Shown: one piece after another, positions 46,854-53,347 of the stretch
Layout: every line of letters starts with the position of its first letter
Position numbering within the stretch: position 1 is the stretch's first letter
Assembly: GCA_024516035.1 (NCBI GenBank)
Contig: CM044957.1
Span: 20,774,676 to 20,838,675 of the forward strand
Source: Bactericera cockerelli
Lineage: Eukaryota > Arthropoda > Insecta > Hemiptera > Triozidae
DNA: 64,000 nucleotides
Direction of reading: 5' to 3'
Program-made: the position numbers and the translations under genes
The notes under the pieces: model-generated
What the model was told of the DNA's origin: nothing
Seen by the model: only the letters and a program-made list of their open reading frames with translations
Databases searched by the model: none

Positions 46854-49800
46854 CAGTAGCTTAAACTCTAATCAACCTTTAATCAAGCGAAACGGTCGTT
46901 TCGCGGAGAACACCTCCAAGAAAATACAGTGCTAACATAACGGTAAATATAGTTTGTATGTATTTTGTCGTCTGGAAAAGTCAATGTTGCGATGAACAAG
47001 AGTCGTATATTATATCAAAAATCAATTATTTATTGACGAAAGAATATAGTATCATAATAAATTTTACTCCATGACGCCACAACGACCCTCTCGCGAAAAA
47101 ACGAAAAGTTTCATAAAATCACACAAATTATTTATATTTTTTTTTTTTTCATCATAAGTTCATACTGTTAGCTCCAATAACAACCAGACGGTTTGAAATA
47201 TCGGTTATGTCCCCAGACGGCACAAAAGGTTACACAAGCTTTATAGACTCTCAATTTTCCTTGTAAAAATAAGCTTTACTTCACAAGGTTTAAAAAGTAT
47301 AAAAAAAGTATGGATTTTTCCTTGTAAAAATAACCTTTACTTCACAAGATTTAAAAAAGTATAAAAAAGTATGAAATAATAAGTTTGCGGAAAACTTACT
47401 TAGGCAAGGTTTATAAACACTTTGGAAAGGTTTCCGCAATCTTTTATAAGTTTTTTAAATATTTTTTTTCGCAAGACATCGGAATAGAGAAAACGCCTTA
47501 AAAAATAAATGTGTGACTGTGTATGCAATATGTCTCTCTTCATCAATGGTCTGTGGACTCCATATTGAATTTTTGAAATTAAATAACTGAAAAGTTTATC
47601 AAGTCGCAAAACACTTTTAAGTTATTAGTTATATTAGTATTGTAACTTAAAATAGTTCTGTTTTTAGTGATCCAATGCTCTGACTGAATTCTGGAGCTCT
47701 TTACAAACTTTTACCTGAGAGAGCATGAACAATTTTTGACCAACTGAGGTCAGGATGGTCAATATGTCTGCAAACATAATATTTTTTTTAAACTGGATCC
47801 TAGCATTTAAAATATGATCTATGGAGGAAATCCACATGATATTTTCCACCTGTTTACATGTATTGTGCATCCAATCCAACATAGCTTCAATCTGAAGAAA
47901 CCTATTCAAGCTGCCTCCCTCCTCAAACATATTGAACCCAACACCGGATAAGTGAAAGTGACTACACATTTTATTGATGATTTAAAAATATAATTATATC
48001 TAACAATTTCTGATAAAAGTCCAACAAGTTGACTCTTCTAAAGTTCCTTCATCACAGTTTTAGGGTGTAACTAAAAAGAAATTTTTCTCTACTTTAAAAA
48101 GTTTACTGTTCTAAAGTGTACCAATTTCCATGCTATAATCATAAGGGAGTTTTACACTCCAATTAGTGGGGTAAGCAATAGCTAAACAATATCTTACATT
48201 GTTTTATAGTCAAACCAGGATATGTATGTGGAAATGCTGGAGATTAACCTGTTCCAGATATTCCACTTAATCAGAATCACACTCTTAACAGGTGTCTGAC
48301 TGGGGGATTTTAAACAGGGAGAAGACCAGTGTTTTGCTAAACAACTATAAACAGAGAACTGACTAGCTAAAGGCTTTTTAATAGGCTCACATTATTGAAG
48401 ATTTGACTACACTGTTCCATAATCAAAAGATCCTGTGTTCAATTTACAGTTTTTTTCTTCTTTCAAACAGCAAATTCTGTTCCCTTTGAAAATAAGGCAT
48501 TTCTAGCCCTTATCAGGCTAAGTGAGGTTAATGTGGGTAGTTGGTACTATTCCCAGTAAATTCAGTATACAACCCCCATTTTTTTTTTAAATAAATAAAT
48601 CTGTTCTCTGAAAATGTGAGGCTGGTATATCTAGCCCTACTCAGGCTGAGTGAGGTGAATGTGGGTAGCTGGTACTGTTCCCATTAAATTCAGAATGAAA
48701 TTCCCATCCTCACTATCTCAAATCAGGACAGGGGTTTTTTATGGATCTTCAACCAGCTATGATATAAAAAAAAATATTGTAAGTTAAGAAGAAGTATTAA
48801 GTGTTGCAAATTTAGACAGTTTTTTACTTGTAATAAGTACATTTTTTACTATAATGTGTTCATTAATTTTAACTTTTAAAACAGTAGCTTGCATTATTAA
48901 GGATTTGATCACTGCCCGTAATACAAAGATTTTGGTTCATTTTTGTTGTTGTGAAACAGATAATTCTCCTTCTTTTGAAAATATGAAGCTGGCATGGGTA
49001 TACACAGCGTTTATCAGGCTGGGTGAGGTCAATGTGGCTACCTGGTACTATTCCCAGTAAATTCAGAATAAAATGGCCCAACCCAGGCTCGGTGAGCTTA
49101 ATGTGGGTAACAGGTTTGTGAGTTTCCTGCAAATGAGGGTATAACCTCGGTCATGATATGACTATGCAATTGAGGTTAAACCCACTTTGAACAAACAAAA
49201 AAAAAATTCTGGAAGATTGTTCTTTTTTTACGAATACCATGTTATAGTCCAAATTCTCTCTGGGTTCTATTTCCTAATTTCATCTTCAATAAACTCAACT
49301 TCTGTTCTGGTATTCTTTGTCTTTGGGCAGCCTGCTGCTGGGCAGGAAGATGGCATTTCAGCATATCTCTCTCTTAATTACCTATATGTATAATAGATTT
49401 AGATTAATCAAGTCCACTTGGCTTAATATATCTGCTGATTCTATGTATTATATTCTGTTTGTTTCATGTTTTTGTTTGTTACATATTTTTGCTTTGAATT
49501 CTTTTACCATGTAAATGGAAAAATATAAAACTGAAAAATACAAATTGTCTTCTTATTTATTAATGTTAGCATTTCATCAACAGCTTTTCATCATTTTAGA
49601 CCAAATTGCCTTGAAATAGTATATTTTTCATCAAATCCAAATTAATTTTAAAAATTTCCTGGCCCTACCTGTGAAATCACAATTTTCAAATTTTCCCGGG
49701 CAATGGCGGCGGTATGAAATTCAATATGGAGCCCCTTAATTATTAAGTAGGTATGCAATTTCCAAAACCTTGTAAAAATAAGCTTAATAAAATGCTCAGG

Positions 49801-51066
49801 GGGAGGAAGTAGTAAGCTTACAGAAGTGTTTCTAAAATGTTAAGCCTTGTCAAAATAAGCTTTATAAAATGTTTGAATCTTGTCAAAATAAGTGTTTTTA
49901 AAATCTTTTTAAACACTTTCTGTGCCGTCTGGGTCTTTACAAATCTCCTGATATTGTAGATGTGCACGGACAAAACAAAGTTTAGAAATATGGACCGAAA
50001 GGGGCGGGCAAAAAAGGGAAATTATCAAGAAAATAATGATACCAGTAAATTAATGCAGTTTTTTTTTCTAATAAGGCACTTTAACTCTGTGTTGCAACAG
50101 GTCGTTCGTGCCGATTTCCCCTTTTTAAATAGTGTTGTAAATTTTTATATTCGTGAGGTAGATGAATAAAGAATCAACGTTCTCAACAGAGTCAGAGAGC
50201 GTAGGAGGAACAGGGAGCGAATCACGGATCCGCGAGTGTAAAAGGCAGACGAGAATGTGTCGAACAGTCAAGTTCTCACCACAGTCACACAAAGGCTGAG
50301 GTTTTCGATTGAAAAAATAGCTGTGGGTTAGTCTTGTATGACCGATCCTCAATCGAGTCAAGATAACCTCTTCCATGCGCGTGTTTCTGTGACTAGAACT
50401 CCACTCATTGACAGTGAGTTTGATTGATTTCAGTTTATTGCTATTTGGAATAAGGTCCCAAGATGACTGCCATTTGGCTTTGACTAATCTTCCTATGATA
50501 GGTTTAAAATCAAGAGCAGAACACAACTTAATAGGTAGTAAAGTAGTGTTGGGGTGCCTAGCAGCATGATCTACAGCGTCATTACCACTAATGCCTGAGT
50601 GTGAAGGGCACCATAAAAAAGTAATGGACTTACCATAAATCACTAGATTTGACCAAGTTTTATATATCTCAGAAACAATGTGATTATCAAATGCAGTATT
50701 GGTGATGTCTTATTATTATGTGGTTACAAACTCAAATGAAGAAAAATTCATGCACTGGGTGGGATTCGAACCAACAGATCCCTACGCTACCTGGATTACC
50801 AGACAAGCGCGTTAACCACTTGATACCCGTGGACTTTGGCATTGGGGTGGGGGGATGCCATTGTGTTTTGATTAGTAAGGACACTTCTCCCTACACTACC
50901 TGGATTATCAGAATAGCGCGTTAATCACTTGGCTACCATCGCACTCCTACTCACCTTGTGGCTTTCTTGTATCCTGGGTCCTCCATGTCCAGGGCTGTTG
51001 CGGCAGTAGTGTGGTGAGGGGAGGTGGGCGCCAGTGCGCCGGGGGGAGCTGCGTCCACTATGACTC
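29377..51066 (-). CDS. krz: Beta-arrestin (non-visual arrestin, kurtz type), 13 exon positions, complete
   Basis: This encodes a cytosolic adaptor that binds phosphorylated, active GPCRs, ends G-protein coupling and links them to clathrin endocytosis and signalling. Joining the exons listed below on the minus strand gives about 422 residues in one frame; mammalian beta-arrestin 1 has 418. The N-domain has [21 protein letters not shown] and [18 protein letters not shown]. The C-domain has [11 protein letters not shown] and [14 protein letters not shown], then [16 protein letters not shown] (lariat/gate loop with polar-core Asp) and [11 protein letters not shown]. The tail has LIQLD, a clathrin box, and [14 protein letters not shown], an AP2-binding motif. 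Both tail motifs mark a non-visual arrestin. Stop is TAG at 29379-29377. The lariat region is encoded by two tandem alternative exons. Introns are large and TE-filled. The symbol is by similarity to insect kurtz. Confidence 0.95.
29930..30620 (+). pseudogene. Non-LTR retrotransposon fragment: ORF1 3' end and ORF2 5' end
   Basis: 29985-30290 reads, with two stops, as the conserved C-terminal part of an ORF1-type nucleic-acid-binding protein ([17 protein letters not shown], then [20 protein letters not shown]). 30345-30500 gives a short Ser/Glu-rich frame. 30484 opens [19 protein letters not shown], which resembles the start of an APE-type endonuclease. Everything further 3' is missing; the sequence runs into another repeat at 30640. 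It lies antisense in an arrestin intron. Confidence 0.55.
30876..32573. mobile_element. 1.7-kb TIR element with TA duplication
   Basis: The ends are CAGGGTGTCCCGTATACAG and its complement, flanked by TA. Inverted arms of ~375 bp (to about 31250 and from about 32195) share CATATGA, GGGGCATTTTGC, AACGTGCATCGA and TACGCAGAAT-type blocks. The interior has no transposase-length frame. A second copy, split by another element, is at 62459-63345. Confidence 0.85.
32628..32774 (-). CDS. krz: Arrestin exon (147 nt)
   Basis: The acceptor is CTTTTAG|A and the donor TTAGA|GTAAGT. It encodes [19 protein letters not shown], a variable acidic linker, and the start of the clathrin box (NLIQL; the next exon supplies Asp). 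Confidence 0.93.
33325..33665. repeat. Two-copy tandem repeat, ~167-bp unit
   Basis: AAATTATGAGGCA, TTGCATGATGGTAGGG, AACTTTCGCACTAA and GGGAGGAAGTATACTCGA recur in order at 33333 and 33500. The duplication lies in an arrestin intron. Confidence 0.85.
33979..34065 (-). CDS. krz: Arrestin exon (87 nt)
   Basis: The acceptor is ATTTTCAG|A and the donor GGAGG|GTAAGT. It encodes [20 protein letters not shown], then KLCLGALG. Its first base completes Ile after exon A or Leu after exon B. Confidence 0.93.
34099..34168. mobile_element. 70-bp element with CAGGGCCGGA termini
   Basis: Perfect 10-bp inverted ends CAGGGCCGGA and TCCGGCCCTG bound 70 bp. CAGGGCCG-type ends are common in hAT elements, but no 8-bp duplication is visible at the flanks. 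Confidence 0.5.
34188..35501 (-). mobile_element. Unclassified element with ~90-bp inverted arms and broken ORFs
   Basis: Arms 34188-34281 and 35414-35501 are inverted copies (AAGGAGGCGGATCTGG, CGAACCGAACGAT, AATAAACAGTAGG). The interior encodes, on the minus strand, a broken protein. 35169-34909 has [20 protein letters not shown], then [19 protein letters not shown]. 34737-34519 has [19 protein letters not shown]. 34628-34368 has [11 protein letters not shown] do not recognise the family; a Gag- or ORF1-like TE protein is plausible. Confidence 0.5.
35183..35405. repeat. Dispersed repeat (inverted copy 40545-40805; partial 30640-30700)
   Basis: It shares ATATTAGAAAT, GTTTGTTCTTGTAAAAA, TTGCTCCGATTTC, GGACGTTTCATAAC and a GTAACGCGCAAATCTC stretch with the complement of 40545-40805. 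Non-coding. Confidence 0.75.
35735..35970 (+). repeat. Dispersed repeat, second copy of the 14.9-kb family
   Basis: It carries GAAAATCCAAAAAAATTC, GAAGAAAATCGGTTTAGC, GCCACGTGTATACAATG and CACGAGGAAGTATTG in the same order as 14877-15145. Confidence 0.75.
36500..36620 (-). repeat. tRNA-derived SINE fragment
   Basis: The minus strand reads TGTGGCGTAATGGTTGTGAC (A-box region) and AAGTTCGATACCTG (B box), then a non-tRNA body. The head resembles the plus-strand sequence at 42296-42350 and 38833-38860. Confidence 0.55.
37316..37459 (-). CDS. krz: Arrestin alternative exon B (lariat/gate region, 144 nt)
   Basis: The acceptor is CTCACAG|A and the donor ACGCT|GTGAGT; length and phases match exon A. 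It encodes [20 protein letters not shown], then an [13 protein letters not shown] stretch and [13 protein letters not shown]. 36 of 47 residues match exon A. Differences cluster in the middle, including Trp where exon A and most arrestins have Arg. No stop codon or damaged splice site is seen, so it looks functional. Confidence 0.92.
37567..37710 (-). CDS. krz: Arrestin alternative exon A (lariat/gate region, 144 nt)
   Basis: The acceptor is CTTTCTAG|G and the donor ACCAT|GTGAGT; it enters and leaves in phase 2. It encodes [20 protein letters not shown], then a [13 protein letters not shown] stretch and [13 protein letters not shown]. It keeps the usual KRGLALDG arginine. It is markedly GC-rich compared with the neighbouring DNA. 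Exon B, 107 nt downstream, encodes the same segment, so the two probably exclude each other. Confidence 0.93.
37899..38035 (-). mobile_element. CA microsatellite with Helitron-like end (copy 2, inverted)
   Basis: The complement reads (GT)n, then GGCTTGGCGAAGCGGGAG, then CAGCGCGCTAGT ending at 37899. It matches the 1.3-kb and 43.9-kb copies in order, although the hairpin has diverged. It sits only ~190 nt 5' of arrestin exon A. Confidence 0.5.
38560..38700. repeat. Hairpin repeat related to 10706-10935
   Basis: TAGAGTGAAAATTAGTGCAG and CTGCACTAATTTTCACTCTG face each other around GGGTTAGGCTTAACC. The downstream ACCCAACCATCCTACCCAAC matches the 10.9-kb cluster. Confidence 0.65.
39102..39174 (-). 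CDS. krz: Arrestin exon (73 nt)
   Basis: The acceptor is TTTCCAG|T and the donor AGCGA|GTAAGT. It encodes [19 protein letters not shown], then AETES, and ends in phase 2, so the next exon supplies the third base of a Glu codon. Confidence 0.93.
39492..39957. mobile_element. Possible TIR element with TACAAGGTG / CACCCTGTA ends
   Basis: It starts ATTATACAAGGTGATTCAGC and ends GCCGCACCCTGTACTTAG. The arms beyond ~10 bp are poorly matched, and no frame is present. Confidence 0.35.
40090..40400 (-). repeat. Dispersed repeat, inverted copy of the 14.9-kb family
   Basis: The complement carries the CACGAGGAAGTATTTTGTCC, GAAGAAAATCGGTTGAGC and TTAAGAAAATCCGAAATTT blocks. Non-coding. Confidence 0.75.
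40545..40805. repeat. Dispersed repeat (inverted copy of 35183-35405)
   Basis: It contains GAGATTTGCGCGTTAC, a GACAGACAGACCGACAGAC run, AAACGTCCAGAAATATG and ATATTAGAAATTTC. Confidence 0.75.
40994..41078 (-). CDS. krz: Arrestin exon (85 nt)
   Basis: The acceptor is GATTTCAG|C and the donor TTTCTG|GTAAGC. It encodes [20 protein letters not shown], then TVKKIKVS, the C-domain strands. Confidence 0.93.
41270..41650 (+). repeat. Dispersed repeat, copy 2 of the 5.5-kb family
   Basis: It mirrors 5505-5905: GACAATTGTGTCTGTCTG, CATGTTTATTGGGGTCC, GGGGCCGTTTCGGTG and AAGGGAGCCGCATTGTGG. Confidence 0.7.
42150..42595. mobile_element. Element with mirrored TTATGAAACAGGATT ends around a tRNA-like segment
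   Basis: GGCCGAATAATGAAACAGG near 42150 faces CCTGTTTCATAATACGGCC near 42592. The interior has GTGGCGTAACGGTTGTGACG and GTCCAGAGACCC, the tRNA-like head seen at 36.5 kb. A related end occurs at 38940. Confidence 0.55.
42652..42787 (-). CDS. krz: Arrestin exon (136 nt)
   Basis: The acceptor is TCGCTAG|A and the donor AAAGAG|GTATGT. It encodes [20 protein letters not shown], then [19 protein letters not shown], the interdomain hinge and start of the C-domain. Confidence 0.95.
42964..43660. repeat. Cluster of CAGGGTG / CACCCTG element ends
   Basis: Tc1/mariner-style ends preceded or followed by TA occur near 42964, 43087, 43120 (inverted), 43257 (inverted), 43520 (inverted) and 43660 (inverted). 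The last interval (43524-43660) is an inverted copy of 63842-63962. This looks like several short elements packed or nested in one arrestin intron. Confidence 0.55.
43664..43893 (+). mobile_element. GT microsatellite with terminal hairpin and CTAGT (Helitron-like end, copy 3)
   Basis: A GT/ATGTGT-rich tract is followed by TTTGGCTATGCGGG and GGGTGCAACCCGCTAGT, ending at 43893. The hairpin is almost identical to that at 1302-1322. The left side abuts a CAGGGTG-type element end at 43660. Confidence 0.55.
43930..44053. mobile_element. Short MITE with AGCCGTATTTATAAACAG-like ends
   Basis: CACCCGTATTTATGAACAG at the left and CTGTTTATAAATACGGCT at the right are inverted over ~18 bp and bound ~124 bp. 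It ends 30 nt from arrestin exon 44082-44260. Confidence 0.6.
44082..44260 (-). CDS. krz: Arrestin exon (179 nt)
   Basis: The acceptor is GCTTAAG|GAG and the donor AAGAG|GTAAGC. It encodes [20 protein letters not shown], then [20 protein letters not shown] and EDKIHKR. Confidence 0.95.
44484..44680 (-). CDS. krz: Arrestin exon (197 nt)
   Basis: The acceptor is ATTTCAG and the donor CTACAA|GTAAGT. It encodes [16 protein letters not shown], then [20 protein letters not shown] (the finger-loop neighbourhood) and KPLTRLQ. Confidence 0.95.
45050..45895 (-). pseudogene. Jockey-like non-LTR retrotransposon, reverse transcriptase fragment
   Basis: The frame 45894-45427 carries [21 protein letters not shown] and [13 protein letters not shown]. 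These are the PQGS and FADD regions of RT, the latter as [17 protein letters not shown] follows. After a stop the RT thumb region continues in another frame ([24 protein letters not shown]) to about 45050. It is 5'-truncated and frameshifted. It lies sense in an arrestin intron. Confidence 0.75.
46168..46228 (-). CDS. krz: Arrestin exon (61 nt)
   Basis: The acceptor has a T-rich tract ending TTCAG and the donor is CATAG|GTTAGT. It encodes [20 protein letters not shown], the conserved strand II region with the phosphate-sensing Lys/Arg neighbourhood. Confidence 0.92.
46751..46781 (-). CDS. krz: Arrestin microexon (31 nt)
   Basis: The acceptor is ATTGCAG|G and the donor GGAAAG|GTAAGT. It encodes [10 protein letters not shown], the first beta-strand and near-invariant arrestin signature. 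On the transcribed strand a ~36-nt T run (46815-46850) lies just upstream of the acceptor. Confidence 0.9.
47263..47372. repeat. Two-copy tandem repeat, ~73-bp unit
   Basis: CCTTGTAAAAATAAGCTTTAC and the closely related CCTTGTAAAAATAACCTTTAC are each followed by TTCACAAG and an A-rich block. Related CTTGTAAAAATAAGCTT occurs at 49770-49790. Confidence 0.7.
48378..49070 (+). repeat. Three adjacent tRNA-headed SINE copies
   Basis: Copies at about 48378-48575, 48590-48715 and 48875-49070 share CTCTGAAAAT-type joins, then AGGCTGGGTGAGGTCAATGT and GGTACTATTCCCAGTAAATTC. The first and third have a CATTATTAAGGATTTGATCA-type A-box region and a GTTCAATTT / GGTTCATTTT B-box remnant. Confidence 0.65.
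49074..49206 (+). repeat. 5S-SINE tail fragment
   Basis: CAACCCAGGCTCGGTGAG, GTTTGTGAGTTTCCTGC, TCATGATATGACTATGC and GAGGTTAAACCCAC match the tail of the 60.8-kb 5S-SINE. The 5S head is absent. Confidence 0.7.
50060..50643 (-). pseudogene. Non-LTR retrotransposon 3' end: RNase H and terminal zinc motif
   Basis: The frame 50643-50125 starts in an RNase H domain ([21 protein letters not shown]). It ends with [19 protein letters not shown] and [17 protein letters not shown], the Cys/His terminal motif of Jockey/I-group elements. A run of A on the minus strand near 50060 is the likely poly(A) tail. It is 5'-truncated and lies sense in an arrestin intron. It may belong to the same family as the RT fragment at 45 kb. 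Confidence 0.75.
50752..50832 (-). repeat. tRNA-derived SINE head
   Basis: The minus strand shows TCAAGTGGTTAACGCGC (A box) and TTGGTTCGAATCCCACC (B box). A diverged partial repeat of the same block (CTACACTACCTGGATTA) follows at 50892. There is no acceptor pairing. Confidence 0.55.
50955..51066 (-). CDS. krz: Arrestin first visible coding exon
   Basis: The acceptor TTGCAG lies at 51072-51067 and the donor is ACAAG|GTGAGT. A Met at 50986 gives [10 protein letters not shown] before the splice. The frame is open upstream to the acceptor ([15 protein letters not shown]...), so either this Met is the start or an upstream exon adds an N-terminal extension. Insect kurtz proteins often have variable N-termini. 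Confidence 0.75.
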
Positions 51067-51138
51067 CTGCAACACACAAAACCACTAGATTAGATTACTT
51101 ACACTAAATACAACTACACTTGAAAATGCGAGTTTGTA

Positions 51139-52053
51139 CGAGGTGTGGCTATTAAGTTCGTAGACTCTTCCCATAAAACGATTGTGTGTTTAACTTACTC
51201 AACTTTACTAGTTATCCCCTTCAATGTACTCCCCTCCTCTATCCCTACAACGTTCTAAGCAAATTTTTCGTTGATCGAAACAGTGGGGAGGTCATTTTGT
51301 GTGAGGCCTTCCAAGACTTCTGCCGGTTTTTCTTAACGGCATCTACGCTGTCAAATCTGGTACCTTTCAGGGCAGATTTGATTTTTGGGAATAAGTAAAA
51401 GTCGCACGGGGCCAGGTCGGGTGAGTAAGGAGGGTGTTCCAACACTGGGATATTGTACTTGGCCAGGAACGTCTTCACGGAGAAGGCACTGTGGACTGGC
51501 GCATGGCACCATTTTTGCGAAAACTTTTGTCATGTTGAAATTTCGTGCAAAGTTTGTCTCACACATTATTTATCAATTTTAAGTGTATCAGCCATTAGTC
51601 TAACAGTTAATCTATGGTCAGAACGAATCATAACACATATTTTTTAAATGTTTTCGTCGTTTTTGAGGTTTGGGGGAGACCAGGACGTGGATCGTCCTCA
51701 ACATCTTCCTGACCATCTTGAAACCGTTTAAACCAATTATAAATCGTTGATCTTTTCAAACAAGACTCCTGGTACGCTGTCTTTAACAAAGAAAAAGTTT
51801 CACCAGCAAGTTTTACGTAAATTTCAATAATCACTCGTTGCTCAACGTTTGTGTCAATCATAATTCCGGCAAAATTAAAAAAGGTGTCTTGCGCGTCGGG
51901 CTATCACAACAGAACTAATTACAATACAGGCATGTGACAGCTATGAATCAAAACACAAGACTTGAAGCTGTCTAAACATGTTCATCATATCTTCCTAGCA
52001 TGGACATCTTTTGCGTAGCGGCTCGCGTCTACGAACTTAATAGCCACACCTCG
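51139..52053 (-). mobile_element. Internally deleted mariner element
   Basis: The ends CGAGGTGTGGCTATTAAG and its complement are flanked by TA. The minus strand encodes the mariner transposase N-terminus (51861 down: RVIIEIYVKLAGETFSLL, STIYNWFKRFQDG, EDVEDDPRPG). It also encodes the C-terminal part (51478 down: VLEHPPYSPDLAPCDF, with the last Asp of the DD34D triad, and SALKGTRFDSV). The stretch with the first two catalytic Asp residues is missing. The element is 915 bp, against about 1.3 kb for complete mariners. Confidence 0.88.
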
Positions 52054-52059
52054 TATTTT

Positions 52060-53345
52060 TTTTTTCAACTAGTAGATGGACCTTAATTTTGGCATAGTTT
52101 CTTATAGGTTTCTCAACTTTCTCATCAGTTGTGAATTCTCAAAAAGTGGCACATTTTTTAAGGTACCTACAAGTCCTGTAGAAAAATTTCATTATTACGG
52201 CTTCTGGTAGGTGTTTTTTTTTAACAATCAAACTATGAAATTGTAGAAAACAAAATTTACAACATTTTGTGATATCTTACGACTCGATAGAAAATAGTAA
52301 TTTCGAAGATATCGCAGATTTGGTGGAGGAAAAAGTTTGATTCGTTTTTTCTGCTCTCAAGTGTATAATACGAAACCCACGTACCTACATACAGATACAT
52401 TCACTATTTTTACCACAAACAATTTACTCATTTAATAATAATTAACAACTGTCTTTAATACAATATCAATCTATATAAACACGACCACACTGGCTGTATG
52501 GCAAATTCCCATGATGAGAAGAATAACCAATGCAAAAAAACTGGACATATTGATGATTCGACCTTCCATGACATGATAATGCCTTAGTTGTGGAAACTAG
52601 GGATTTGCTTCTCCTTTATGTAGCATTTCTATATCAAAATTAGTGGTCAAACCTTGTATACTTTATTGTGTCTTCTTCTTAAACTTTGCCTTTCCCCACA
52701 CTTACTTTGGGTCAGCAAATGGTTTAGGCTGGTTGGTTCTGGCACTCCTACTTCCACATTTTACGGCTTGATGCACTTCCTAGCACCCTTCTTGTATACT
52801 TTAATGCCTGATACAGTCTGATACACACTAAATAGCTAATCACAATACATGAGTGATCAGGTCAAAATATTGTTGCAGGTGCTGGTGATTTGACTCAAAA
52901 GTGTGAGCAGGCAACATTCAGTTTTTTATGTTTATTTCTCTGAGTAGGGGTAAATTAGTTTGATTTACGAGTTTCAAAGTTTTTATGGTTTGGATGGTGT
53001 TAATTTTTATAGTTTGTACCTAAATTTGTATAATTTTTTGTCTTTAGTTATTGTTTTGGTTTTTCATTTACCTATTTAGATTTAATTTCCATTACATTAT
53101 TTATTATCTTTCAAAAGTAAATAAAAAATAAAGTAATTAATAATTAAAACAAAATATTCTGGGAAATAGGAAATAGGTATTACCAAAGCATGAATGAACA
53201 TCAGTGCATATACTTGATGATTTGATCATACTGTGAGAACATTGAATGTACCATGATGAGCACTTGTAGTGTGTATCGGGCATAAGATGTAGATTCTCTA
53301 ATTCCCTTATGTATTAGCTCTTGAAGTTTGGTATTCATTTGTCTA
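52060..53345. other. No gene or clear repeat recognised
   Basis: AT-rich sequence between the mariner and the next TIR element. It would include the arrestin 5' region if the gene starts near 51 kb, but no promoter motif could be assigned. Confidence 0.4.
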
Positions 53346-53347
53346 TA

